A stretch of 64,000 nucleotides of DNA from JAPOUP01 sp965221405 (GTDB lineage Bacteria; Pseudomonadota; Alphaproteobacteria; Rhodobacterales; Rhodobacteraceae), in the NCBI GenBank assembly GCA_965221405.1, contig CBDCSE010000002.1, positions 2,108,001-2,172,000 of the forward strand, given 5' to 3'. Below the pieces are notes generated by a model. It did not search any database and had not been told where the DNA came from. It was given only the letters and a program-made list of their open reading frames with translations. This document shows positions 1 through 9,300 of this stretch, piece after piece; positions within the stretch are counted from its first letter, which is position 1; each line of letters opens with the position of its first letter. The translations under genes were made by a program, and so were the position numbers.

Positions 1-483
1 CCACGGCAGACTTTCGTAGCTCAGCCCCACGAGCCCGGGACCGAGCACACCCGAGCGCTTCAGCCGCACCGGCTCCGCCGAATAGGCCCAGGCCGCCAAA
101 ACGGCAACAGCCGTCGCACCGAACCCCCAGGGCCCAAGCCGCCATCCCAGCAAAAACGCAAGCAGACTCATGAAGAGGGCGATCCAAAGCCCCCAGCGAC
201 CGGGAACCTGGCCCGAGGGAATGGGACGGTCGGGCTCGTTTATCATATCGACGTGACGGTCGCACCAATCGTTCGCCGCCTGACTCATCCCGCAGACGAC
301 CGGACCGGCGAGAACGATTCCGAGAATGACCAGATCCCATTTGCCTGTCGGCGAAACCCCCGCCGATACCGCGCCGCAAAGATAGGCCCACATGGGTGGA
401 AACCATGTCACCGGCTTGATCAGCCTCAGCATTGCCGTCGGTTGGGGTATAGCCATGGTCTGCGGATCTGCGGTTAAGCCCAT
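1..483 (-). CDS. bchG: Bacteriochlorophyll synthase BchG, 5' part only
   Basis: Membrane prenyltransferase that esterifies bacteriochlorophyllide a with geranylgeranyl or phytyl diphosphate, the last assembly step of the pigment. The start is the ATG read from 483; the frame stays open to the window edge, giving about 161 residues. The N-terminal half shows the UbiA-family diphosphate/Mg motif NDWCDRHVD followed by INEPDRPIPSG, which is diagnostic of ChlG/BchG. Hydrophobic segments flank this motif. A GAAAGG-like ribosome-binding sequence precedes the ATG. The gene lies 60 bp downstream of ppsR on the same strand, the known crtJ/ppsR-bchG order. The C-terminal half is outside the window. Confidence 0.95.
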   Translation of the reverse strand, partial: MGLTADPQTMAIPQPTAMLRLIKPVTWFPPMWAYLCGAVSAGVSPTGKWDLVILGIVLAGPVVCGMSQAANDWCDRHVDMINEPDRPIPSGQVPGRWGLWIALFMSLLAFLLGWRLGPWGFGATAVAVLAAWAYSAEPVRLKRSGVLGPGLVGLSYESLPW

Positions 484-543
484 TCGCCCGGCCTGCCTTT
501 CAACTCGTTTGGTCAGGAGCGGAACCAACAGCAGGATGACGGA

Positions 544-1959
544 TCAGCCGTCACGCTCCAGAAGTCCGCATTTGCGGAGTTTCAGATACAGGCTCTGCCG
601 CGAAAGGCCCAGCATCTGCGCCGCCGCGGTGCGGTTGTTGCCCGTCAGCTCGACAGCCGCTCCGATGCACATCCGCTCAACGACGTCATTGGTTTCGGCG
701 ACAATTTCCTTCAGTGTCGCGGACCCCACGAGATCCACGACGTTCTGGTTGGGTGCATCAGTCTGGTTGGCGGCCTGCCTGACGCCGCGCATCGCCTCCA
801 TACGCCCGATGTCCCTGAACACGAGGCCGACCGCGGGCCTGTCCTGTTCATCCAGGTAGACGGTCGAAATCTCAACTGAACGCTTTGGACCGAATTCGCT
901 TGACAGACGTGTCGAATAGACCTGCATGCGGCCCAGCCTCAGGGTATTGTCCAGCAGGATCTTGAGATCGACCTGTCCCCGCTGCAGGAAATCGGCCAGA
1001 CTTCTTGATTTAAGCTCCTGGAGGCCGCTTAAGCCAGTCAGATCGAGAAAGGCCTCGTTCACATCCCTGATTATGCCCTTGGGCGTGCAGATGACGATGG
1101 CATCCGTACTCTTCAGGAAGAGCGCGTGCAGGTTCTGGACCAGCCGGCCCGACTCCGTCTTCACGGCGGTGGCAGGCGAAATCCGGCAGAAAAACAGCCT
1201 CTCGCCGACCGTACGGAAGATCTTCGGCACCACATTGACGGCTTCACGCGTCCGGACCGTCTGCAGGGACATCTCGGATTCGAACTCAGATACCGCCACC
1301 GAATACAGCTTCTCGACGAAGTCCCCGTCAGGGAACCCGTCGAACTGCCTCACGAGCGGTGCGCCGACGAGGGATTCCACCGTTGTACCGAACAGCATAG
1401 CCGCAGCCGTGTTGGCATCCCTGACCCGTCCATCCGAGGATAGGAAGACAAGCGCTTCAGCCGTGTTCGCCATAAGCATCCGGTATCGCGCATCGAACTC
1501 TCGCCGCCGTTCGTATCCTTCCTCGAGTGAGATCTGCGCCAGAACAAGCTGCTCCTGTGTCTCGGCGACGGCACGAAGATCATGTCCAACCATCAGAACC
1601 GCCGCGTCCTGCCCGAAAGTGTGGAACGAATAGCGTACCGGGTACTGCCAGTTTCCGCCGTCGGTGTGGTTGAGTTCGACGCGTTTCGGAACATGCCCCT
1701 TGTTTCGCAGTGTGCTGAGCGCCCTGTCGTATTTGGGAATGCTCTCCGATGTCAGGAATTCCCGCATCGACCGCCCGATCCAATCGCCCAGCCGACCGCT
1801 GTCCTCCGACTCACGGTCGATGACGACGGATTCCACCATGCCCTCGGCGGACACGACGAAGGTCAGATCGGAGGCCGCGGCCAGTATGTCATTGAAACAC
1901 TGCGGCGTGATTCCGGGAGCCGACCCGTGGACCAGGCTGTAATGGTCTTCATTGTTCAT
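544..1959 (-). CDS. ppsR: Redox/light-responsive repressor PpsR (CrtJ)
   Basis: Transcription factor that represses bch, crt and puc/puf genes under oxygen by binding TGT-N12-ACA palindromes. 471 residues, the usual family length. Several PAS-like segments fill residues about 25-380. A C-terminal Fis-type helix-turn-helix follows (about 428-466, with NNRTAAAQMLGLSRQSLY). Cysteines at 258 (in FFCRI) and 431 (just before the HTH) sit where the redox-active cysteines of CrtJ/PpsR occur. The ATG overlaps the aerR stop as ATGA, so the two are translationally coupled. Candidate targets seen in this window are the bchF and bchC promoters. Confidence 0.97.
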   Translation of the reverse strand: MNNEDHYSLVHGSAPGITPQCFNDILAAASDLTFVVSAEGMVESVVIDRESEDSGRLGDWIGRSMREFLTSESIPKYDRALSTLRNKGHVPKRVELNHTDGGNWQYPVRYSFHTFGQDAAVLMVGHDLRAVAETQEQLVLAQISLEEGYERRREFDARYRMLMANTAEALVFLSSDGRVRDANTAAAMLFGTTVESLVGAPLVRQFDGFPDGDFVEKLYSVAVSEFESEMSLQTVRTREAVNVVPKIFRTVGERLFFCRISPATAVKTESGRLVQNLHALFLKSTDAIVICTPKGIIRDVNEAFLDLTGLSGLQELKSRSLADFLQRGQVDLKILLDNTLRLGRMQVYSTRLSSEFGPKRSVEISTVYLDEQDRPAVGLVFRDIGRMEAMRGVRQAANQTDAPNQNVVDLVGSATLKEIVAETNDVVERMCIGAAVELTGNNRTAAAQMLGLSRQSLYLKLRKCGLLERDG

Positions 1960-2867
1960 TGGCTTATCCCCTCTTTTTCAAGGCCGCGTCGACTGTGCAG
2001 GGCGTCCAGCGCGACGGCGATGTCCTTCGTGACGAGATCGGCTCCGGTTTCATGCTCCAGCACCCGGCGGTGATCGAGAACCGCTCCACCAAGGAATATG
2101 GGTAGGTGCCGGTCCGTCAGCTGACGGACGCGGCTGATCGCTGTCGCCGCCTGTTCCAGACCGACCAGCGAAGACAGGGAAATCATCAGGCAGTCGTAAT
2201 TCTTCGCGCTGAGCCGGTTCAGGAGTTCGTCCATGGTGCAGTTCGACATGAGGGCGACGGAATTGCCTGTCCTGCGGAGCTGCTTCGCCAGGACTGCCGG
2301 TCCGATGATGTGATCCTCGCGCCTCAGCGAGACCAGAAGGATCGAAAACCCCTCGGCGCACGGGTCGATGTGACCGTAACCCCCTTCGAGAAACCTGCAG
2401 AATCCATGAAGGCGCGCGGAGGCGCGCGACACCTCCGCGAAACTCATCGTGTCATCGACCCAGCCCTCGCCCAGGTCACGGGCGGCGTCGGGGATGCAGA
2501 AGTCGATGATGTCGTTGTCTCCGATCCCCAGAGACTCCATCGCCTCCTTAAGCTGCTCGTTGGAGAAAGGGCCATCGGCGCACGAAGCCTCAATAAGCAC
2601 CGCGCGCGCCTCGTCCAGCCGCTTCCTGCGGTGCGCCAGAGGTTTTTCGCTCAATGTCCTGATAACCGTCCGGGCCAGCCCATCGACGGGCAACCCGATT
2701 CCGGAACTCGGTCTGGATTTGCCGATTTTCCCCGCCATGGCACCGATCCTCAAGGACTGGAAGGCCACCGCTCCTGCGTCGGCGGTGACCCTGTGGATGT
2801 CTGCGCATATAGTCTCTTTCAAAAGGAGCGCGATGTCAAAGAAATTAGACAGTCCGGGGCGCGGCAT
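1956..2867 (-). CDS. aerR: Cobalamin-binding antirepressor AerR (PpaA)
   Basis: Regulator that works with PpsR/CrtJ and senses light through bound cobalamin. 303 residues. The C-terminal half (about 175-290) is a B12-binding-like Rossmann domain. It has an E-x-H-x-x-G signature (EDHIIG), the variant used by AerR instead of the canonical D-x-H-x-x-G, followed by PAVLAKQLRRTG. The N-terminal half contains the helical region seen in the family. The stop overlaps the ppsR start (ATGA). It is divergent from bchF, and the 220 bp between the two starts holds a PpsR site, so autoregulation is plausible. The start codon is the first good ATG but lacks a clear ribosome-binding site. Confidence 0.93.
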   Translation of the reverse strand: MPRPGLSNFFDIALLLKETICADIHRVTADAGAVAFQSLRIGAMAGKIGKSRPSSGIGLPVDGLARTVIRTLSEKPLAHRRKRLDEARAVLIEASCADGPFSNEQLKEAMESLGIGDNDIIDFCIPDAARDLGEGWVDDTMSFAEVSRASARLHGFCRFLEGGYGHIDPCAEGFSILLVSLRREDHIIGPAVLAKQLRRTGNSVALMSNCTMDELLNRLSAKNYDCLMISLSSLVGLEQAATAISRVRQLTDRHLPIFLGGAVLDHRRVLEHETGADLVTKDIAVALDALHSRRGLEKEGISQ

Positions 2868-2970
2868 GGAGAATTCACGTAAATCATGAAACTATACATT
2901 TATTTTCAGTACTTTATATCTCAGCTGATTTGGCTCTCAGGGCGTATCCACAAAAATCTCACGATCAATG

Positions 2971-2988
2971 TGTAAGTTTGGGTTGACA
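2971..2988 (+). promoter_or_regulatory. PpsR/CrtJ palindrome overlapping the bchF -35 box
   Basis: TGT-N12-ACA palindrome with the half-sites exactly 12 bases apart. Its right end contains a consensus TTGACA (2983-2988) that would be the sigma-70 -35 box; a weak -10 (TTACGC, 3006-3011) lies 17 bp downstream. Binding of PpsR here would block the promoter of the long bchF operon. The site is also upstream of divergent aerR. Seen in sequence; function inferred from known CrtJ/PpsR sites. Confidence 0.8.
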
Positions 2989-3088
2989 CATCTTGATGAT
3001 GACCATTACGCTGTTGGCGATCGGATGGGGAGTGAATGACGGGGAGTGGATAATGGGCATGCAGTCCGCTTGCGTGGGAGGCCAGGCG

Positions 3089-3541
3089 ATGCTCTACACG
3101 TCGGAGCAGCGTATGCGCCGCGATCAGTCGATCTGGACGGTCGTGCAGGGTGTGCTCGCCCCGCTGCAGTTCCTCGCGTTCGCGATATCCCTGGCACTGG
3201 TCGTGAGGTTTCTGGTCACCGGCGATGGATACGGGGCCGCAACCTGGTCGATCGTGATCAAGACGGGTTTCCTCTACCTGATCATGGTCACGGGAGCCAT
3301 CTGGGAAAAGGAGGTCTTCGGACAGTATCTGCTCGCCCCCGCGTTCTACTGGGAGGACATGTTCAGCTTCGCGGTCATCGCGCTGCATACCCTATATCTT
3401 GTCGTCCTGATCGGGAACGCGCTCTCACCTGTGGCGCAGATGCTGGTCGCGCTGGCGGCCTACCTTCTCTATGTCATCAACGCCGGACAGTTCCTGCTTA
3501 AGCTCCGCCGCGCGCGGCTGCAGTCCGGGGCCGTTCCATGA
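3089..3541 (+). CDS. bchF: 3-vinyl-bacteriochlorophyllide hydratase BchF
   Basis: Hydrates the 3-vinyl group to 3-hydroxyethyl on the way to bacteriochlorophyllide a. 150 residues starting MLYTSEQRMRRDQS, the normal start and length of the family. Four hydrophobic segments are consistent with a small membrane protein, and the conserved stretch GAIWEKEVFG is present. The frame is open further upstream to 2993, but that would overlap the -10 region. A strong GGGAGG (3076-3081) sits 7 nt before the ATG at 3089, so I chose this start. First gene of a long plus-strand operon. Confidence 0.95.
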   Translation: MLYTSEQRMRRDQSIWTVVQGVLAPLQFLAFAISLALVVRFLVTGDGYGAATWSIVIKTGFLYLIMVTGAIWEKEVFGQYLLAPAFYWEDMFSFAVIALHTLYLVVLIGNALSPVAQMLVALAAYLLYVINAGQFLLKLRRARLQSGAVP

Positions 3542-3551
3542 AAGGCGTCCC

Positions 3552-4823
3552 ATGAAAGATCTGGTGACAGGGTGCCGTGACGTTCCGCTGCTTCGCGAGC
3601 GTGGACAGCGTGAGGTCTTCTGCGGCCTGACGGCCATCGTCTGGCTGCACCGGAAAATGCAGGACGCCTTCTTTCTCGTCGTCGGTTCACGGACCTGCGC
3701 CCATCTCCTCCAGAGCGCCGCCGGTGTCATGATTTTCGCGGAACCAAGGTTCGGTACGCTGATCCTCGAGGAAACCGATCTCGCCGGACTTGCCGACGCC
3801 CATGACGAGCTTGACCGTGAGGTCGGGAAACTGCTCTCGAGAAGATCCGACATACGCAGACTGTTTCTGGTGGGGTCATGCCCTTCAGAGGTCATCAAGC
3901 TCGATCTCGAAAAGGCGGCCGAACGCCTGTCTGAACGGTACGCGCCGCGTACCCGGGTGGTGAACTTCTCCGGTTCGGGTATCGAAACCACATTCACCCA
4001 GGGCGAGGATTCCTGCCTCGCGGCCATCGTGCAGGGGTTGCCAGCGACGGAACGGCGCCAGCTCGTGCTGGCCGGTGCCCTTCCGGACGTGGCGCAGCAG
4101 CAGGCGCTTGACCTTCTGGAACGGATGGGCGTCGGCCCGGTTGCCGTTCTTCCGACGGTGGACGCCGGTGATCCTCTGGCGGTAGGGACGAACACGGTTT
4201 TCGCTCTCGTCCAGCCGTTTCTGGCCGATACATACGCCGCGCTGGTCCGCCGAGGTGCCCGTCACATCCCCGCGGCCTTTCCGTTCGGTGAGCAGGGTAC
4301 CACAGCCTGGCTCCAGGCTATCGCGCGGGAATTCGGTGTCGATGACGCGACCTTCGAGAGCGTCACCGCCGCTCCCCGGGACCGTGCCCGCCGCGCCGTG
4401 GCCCGCGCGGCTGAGGCGCTCTCGGGACGGTCGCTGTTCCTGTTTCCGGACAGCCAGCTTGAAATTCCCCTTGCCCGTTTCCTCACCCGTGAGTGCGGCA
4501 TGAGAGCCATCGAGGTCGGCACGCCCTATGTTCACCGTGATATCGTCGGCCCGGACATGGAGCTGATCGCGGACCGCCCGGTTTTCTCCGAAGGACAGGA
4601 TGTCGAGAGACAGCTGGACCGTGCCCGCGCGGCGTGTCCCGACCTGACTGTCTGTGGCCTCGGTCTCGCCAACCCGCTTGAGGCGGAGGGACTGACCACC
4701 AAATGGGCCATCGAACTCGTCTTCACCCCTATCCATTTCTACGAGCAGGCAGGTGATCTCGCAGGCCTGTTCTCGCGCCCGCTCCGACGCCGCGGGGCCC
4801 TACGCCTGGAGATGGCGGGATGA
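3552..4823 (+). CDS. bchN: Dark-operative protochlorophyllide reductase subunit BchN
   Basis: NifD-like subunit of the light-independent protochlorophyllide oxidoreductase, which reduces ring D. 423 residues. Cys24, Cys49 and Cys110 correspond to the three BchN cysteine ligands of the inter-subunit [4Fe-4S] cluster (contexts EVFCGLT, SRTCAH, GSCPSE). The open frame begins earlier, at 3471, inside bchF. The ATG at 3552 is preceded by an AAAGG sequence and gives the family N-terminus. The last bases overlap bchB as ATGA, so equal amounts of the two partner subunits are likely. Confidence 0.97.
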   Translation: MKDLVTGCRDVPLLRERGQREVFCGLTAIVWLHRKMQDAFFLVVGSRTCAHLLQSAAGVMIFAEPRFGTLILEETDLAGLADAHDELDREVGKLLSRRSDIRRLFLVGSCPSEVIKLDLEKAAERLSERYAPRTRVVNFSGSGIETTFTQGEDSCLAAIVQGLPATERRQLVLAGALPDVAQQQALDLLERMGVGPVAVLPTVDAGDPLAVGTNTVFALVQPFLADTYAALVRRGARHIPAAFPFGEQGTTAWLQAIAREFGVDDATFESVTAAPRDRARRAVARAAEALSGRSLFLFPDSQLEIPLARFLTRECGMRAIEVGTPYVHRDIVGPDMELIADRPVFSEGQDVERQLDRARAACPDLTVCGLGLANPLEAEGLTTKWAIELVFTPIHFYEQAGDLAGLFSRPLRRRGALRLEMAG

Positions 4824-6364
4824 AGCTGTCGGTATGGACATACGAAGGTCCACCGCATGTCGGGGCGATGCGTGTCGCCACTGGCATGACCGGCCTTCAT
4901 TACGTCCTGCACGCGCCCCAGGGCGACACTTACGCGGACCTTCTGTTCACGATGATCGAGCGGCGCGGTCACCGCCCCCCAGTCACCTACACGAGCTTCC
5001 AGGCCAGGGATCTGGGGGCGGATACCGCCGACCTCTTCAGGACCGCCTGCCGGGGGGCGGTCGAGCGGTTCAGGCCGGAGGCGCTGATCGTCGGCGCCTC
5101 CTGCACGGCGGAACTCATCCAGGATGACCCGGGAGGTATGGCGGAAACCATGGGGTTGGACATCCCCGTCATCCCGCTTGAACTCCCGAGCTACCAGCGC
5201 AAGGAAAACTTCGGGGCTGACGAGACGTTCTTCCGGATTGTCCGTGCGCTTGCGGGTCCGATGGCACGGACGACGCGGACATCCTGCAACCTGATCGGGC
5301 CGACCGCGCTCGGCTTCCGCCATCGGGACGATATCACCGAACTGACGGCGCTGCTGGGTGATATGGACGTGGCGGTCAATGCGGTCGCACCCATGGGCGC
5401 GACACCGGGCGACATCCGCCGTCTGGGTCAGGCGCATTTCAATGTGCTCATGTACCCCGAGACCGGCGAGAGCGCCTGCCGGTGGATGGAACGTGAGCTT
5501 GGTCTGCCCTATACGCGTACCATACCGATCGGAGTCGGGGCCTGCAGGGAGTTTCTCGACGAGGTCAGCGGGCTCACGGGCAATCCTGCCAGACTTGAGA
5601 CCGATCGGCTGCGCATGCCCTGGTATTCGGCGAGCGTCGATTCAACCTATCTGACCGGCAAGCGGGTGTTTCTTTTCGGGGACGGCACGCATGTCGCCGC
5701 CGCTGCCCGTGTCGCGCGCGACGAGTTGGGCTTCGAGGTGGCGGGCCTTGGCTGCTATAACCGCGAGCAGGCACGGATGATCCGCGCCCTCGCCCGCGAT
5801 TACGGTGTCGAGGCGCTGGTCACCGATGACTACCTCGAGGTCGAGGCCCGCATCGCCGACCTGGCCCCCGAGTTGATTCTCGGCACCCAGATGGAGCGCC
5901 ATATCGGCAAGCGGCTCGGAATTCCCTGCGCTGTCATCTCCGCTCCGGTCCATGTGCAGGATTTCCCGGCGCGCTACAGCCCGCAGATGGGAATCGAGGG
6001 CGCGAATGTCATTTTCGATACCTGGATCCATCCTCTGGTGATGGGTCTGGAAGAGCATCTTCTTCACATGTTCCGCGACGATTTCGAGTTCAATGACGCT
6101 GCCGGAGCCACACATCTCGGTCATGGGGCGACATCGCCCGGATCCGTTGGCGTCGCATGCAAGACCTCCCGCGAAACCTCCCGACCGACAGACCGCACGG
6201 CCGATATCCTATGGCTTGCCGATGCCGAGACCGAGCTTCGAAAGGTGCCGTTCTTCGTCCGCGGCAAGGCAAGGCGCAACACGGAGAGCTTCGCCGCGGA
6301 ACGCGGACTGACACGGATCGGTATTGACACCCTATATGAGGCGAAGGCCCATTTTGCGCGATGA
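4820..6364 (+). CDS. bchB: Dark-operative protochlorophyllide reductase subunit BchB
   Basis: NifK-like catalytic partner of BchN in protochlorophyllide reduction. 514 residues. Asp36 (in PQGDTYAD), the proposed fourth cluster ligand of the R. capsulatus enzyme, and Cys95 (in GASCTAE) are at exactly the positions known for BchB. A C-terminal light-independent reductase helix domain is present (about 455-514, KVPFFVRGKARR). It starts on an ATGA overlap with bchN and ends inside the 5' end of bchH. Confidence 0.97.
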   Translation: MKLSVWTYEGPPHVGAMRVATGMTGLHYVLHAPQGDTYADLLFTMIERRGHRPPVTYTSFQARDLGADTADLFRTACRGAVERFRPEALIVGASCTAELIQDDPGGMAETMGLDIPVIPLELPSYQRKENFGADETFFRIVRALAGPMARTTRTSCNLIGPTALGFRHRDDITELTALLGDMDVAVNAVAPMGATPGDIRRLGQAHFNVLMYPETGESACRWMERELGLPYTRTIPIGVGACREFLDEVSGLTGNPARLETDRLRMPWYSASVDSTYLTGKRVFLFGDGTHVAAAARVARDELGFEVAGLGCYNREQARMIRALARDYGVEALVTDDYLEVEARIADLAPELILGTQMERHIGKRLGIPCAVISAPVHVQDFPARYSPQMGIEGANVIFDTWIHPLVMGLEEHLLHMFRDDFEFNDAAGATHLGHGATSPGSVGVACKTSRETSRPTDRTADILWLADAETELRKVPFFVRGKARRNTESFAAERGLTRIGIDTLYEAKAHFAR

Positions 6365-9300
6365 AGTGACGATATCAGGTGAGGCGGCCCCCTACAGCGT
6401 GGTTGTCATAACGCTCGATTTCCACGCGGCGGGGCCCATTGAGAAGGCCGCCCGACGGCTGTGCCGGGATTTCCCGGGACTGACCGTGTCGGTCCATGCC
6501 GCCGCGGAATGGGCTGAGGCGCCCGGCAAGCTGGAGGCTGCGGTTCGTGCCGTCGAGACCGGCGACATCGTGGTCACCTCGCTCCTGTTCCTTGAGGAGC
6601 ATGTCGCCCCGATCCTCCCGGCGCTCACGGCCCGGCGCCGGAACTGCGACGCGATGGTGGGCATCATCTCGGATCCCGCGATCGTGCACACGACGCTTCT
6701 GGGCGATCTGGACATGGGTGCACCGTCGTCGGGCACAATGAAGCTGCTCAGGCGGCTCAGGGGCTCGTCGAAGTCATCCGCCGCTGACGGCAAGCGCAAG
6801 ATGCGCTTCCTCAGACGTCTGCCGCTCATTCTCAGGTACATTCCCGGAAAGGCCCAGGATCTCAGGACCTGGTTCCTGACGATGCAGTATTGGCTTGCGT
6901 CTTCCGACGAGAATGTGGAGCGCATGATCCGCCTGCTGATATCGAGGCATTCGCGGAATCCGCATTGGCGGGGAGGTATGGTGGCCGCCCCCGAAGTATA
7001 TCCCGATACCGGCCTGTATCACCCGGATCTCGCGGGCCGCATCACCTCAGATCCACGCGAGCTGCCCGACGTGAAAGCGCCCCTTGGCACGGTTGGTCTC
7101 GTGATGATGAGATCGTATGTCATCTCCTCGGATACCGCGCATTACGACGCGGTGATCCGGGCGCTGGAGGCGCGCGGGTTACGGGTCATTCCCGCCTTCG
7201 CCGGCGGTCTCGACGCCCGGCCCGCAATCGATGCGTTCTTCAGGGACGGAAAGGGCCCGAGGATCGATGCGCTGCTTTCCCTTACCGGTTTCTCGCTGGT
7301 CGGCGGCCCGGCCTACAACGACAATGACGCGGCGATCGGGGTGCTGAAGTCTCTCGACATTCCATACATCGCCGCCCATCCACTGGAGTTCCAGACGATC
7401 GAGCAATGGGAGGCCTCGCCGCAGGGGCTTGGTCCGATCGAAACCACCATGCTGATCGCCCTGCCGGAGCTCGACGGGGCCACCGCACCAACGGTATTCG
7501 CCGGCAGGCAGGGTGAGGAGGCCAGCAGCGACCGGGCGATGGCCCCGTCGGCGGAGCGGGTCGAGCGACTCGCCGACCGCGTTCTGAAGCAGGTCAGGCT
7601 CCGCCGTTCGAAACCGGGGGACCGCAGGCTCGCCATCATCCTTTTCGGTTTTCCGCCCAATGCCGGCGCCGCCGGAACCGCGGCCTATCTGGATGTCTTC
7701 AGGTCGCTGTTCAACACGCTCCATGCGCTCAGGCGTGACGGTTACGATCTGGTTCCTCCCGAAACGGTCGAGGAACTGAGGAATCTGGTGCTTGGCGGTA
7801 ATGCCATGACATACGGACAGGACGCGAATGTCGCCGCCGAGGTCCCGGCTGACCGGATCGTGGAGCAGACACCCTGGCTCGAGGAGATCGAGGAAGTCTG
7901 GGGTCCGGCACCGGGGCGCGCCCAGTCGGACGGGCGCAGCGTCTTCATTCTCGGGCACCGGTTCGGCAACGTCTTTGTCGGCGTTCAGCCAGCCTTCGGT
8001 TACGAAGGTGATCCAATGCGGCTCCTGTTCGAAAAGGGTTTCGCGCCCACGCATGCCTTCGTCCAGTTCTACCTCTGGCTCCGGAACGTTTTCGGTGCGG
8101 ATGCGATCCTGCATTTCGGCATGCACGGCGCACTGGAATTCATGCCGGGAAAACAGACCGGCCTGGGGGCGTCCTGCTGGCCTGACCGGCTTATCGGCGA
8201 TCTACCAAACATATATCTTTACGCCGCCAACAACCCGTCAGAAGCGACACTTGCCAAGCGCCGCACGGCGGCGGTCACCGTCTCCCACCTTACGCCTCCC
8301 CTTGCCAGTGCCGGTCTCTACAAGGGTCTCGCGGAACTCAAGCACAGCCTGACGCGGTGGCGCGAACTGCCCCCGGATGACGATGGCGAGCGCACCGGGC
8401 TGGAAGAGCTGATCTCAGAGCAGGCGGAGGCGGTCGATCTCGGCGGCCATTGCCCCGAGGATCTCTGGCTCAGGGTCCTGGAGACCGAAGACGCGCTTAT
8501 TCCCGACGGTCTTCATGTCGTGGGGGACGCGTTGTCGCCGGAAGCCCGCGAGCGGTACCTGTCCCTGGCCAGCGAGGCGGATATTTCGGCGCGGGACCGG
8601 GTTGAAGCGGCGCTCAGGGAAGACACCGAGATTCCGGCTCTTCTACGTGCGCTTTCGGGGCGTTTCACCGCTCCGGTCCCCGGTGGTGACCTGATCCGCA
8701 ACGCCGATATCGTGCCGACGGGCCGCAACATCCATGCTTTCGATCCGTTCCGGATGCCGACCGAATACGCCTGCCGTGACGGAGCGCGCCAGGCAGCCCT
8801 TCTGCTCAGGAAACACCGGAAACTGCCCCGCTCGGTGGCACTCGTCCTGTGGGGCAGTGACAACATCAAGACCGACGGCTGCCCCATCGGGCAGGCTCTG
8901 GCTCTGATCGGCGCGAAACCCCGCTTCGACAGTTTTGGCCGACTCTCCGGTGCGGACCTCGTTCCGTTGGAGGAGCTCGGCCGTCCCCGTATCGATGTTG
9001 TCCTGACGCTCTCGGGTATCTTCCGCGATCTCCTGCCGCTGCAGACAAGGCTACTTGCCGATGCGGCGTTGAAGGCAGCGACGGCGGACGAGCCGGAACA
9101 CCGGAATTACATCCGTGCGCACACTCTCGCGCACATGGAGAGAACCGGCTGCACGATGCAGCAGGCGGCGCTTCGGGTCTTCTCGAATGCCGAAGGTGCC
9201 TATGGATCGAACGTGAACCATTTGGTCGACAGCTCGGCTTTCGGCGACGAGGACGAGCTCGCCGACGCCTATCAGGCGCGGAAGTGCTACGCCTACGGCA

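Noticed and set aside
2993..3088. Longer N-terminus for BchF
   Set aside because: It would begin inside the promoter (-10 region) and lacks a ribosome-binding site; GGGAGG before 3089 and the family start decide otherwise.
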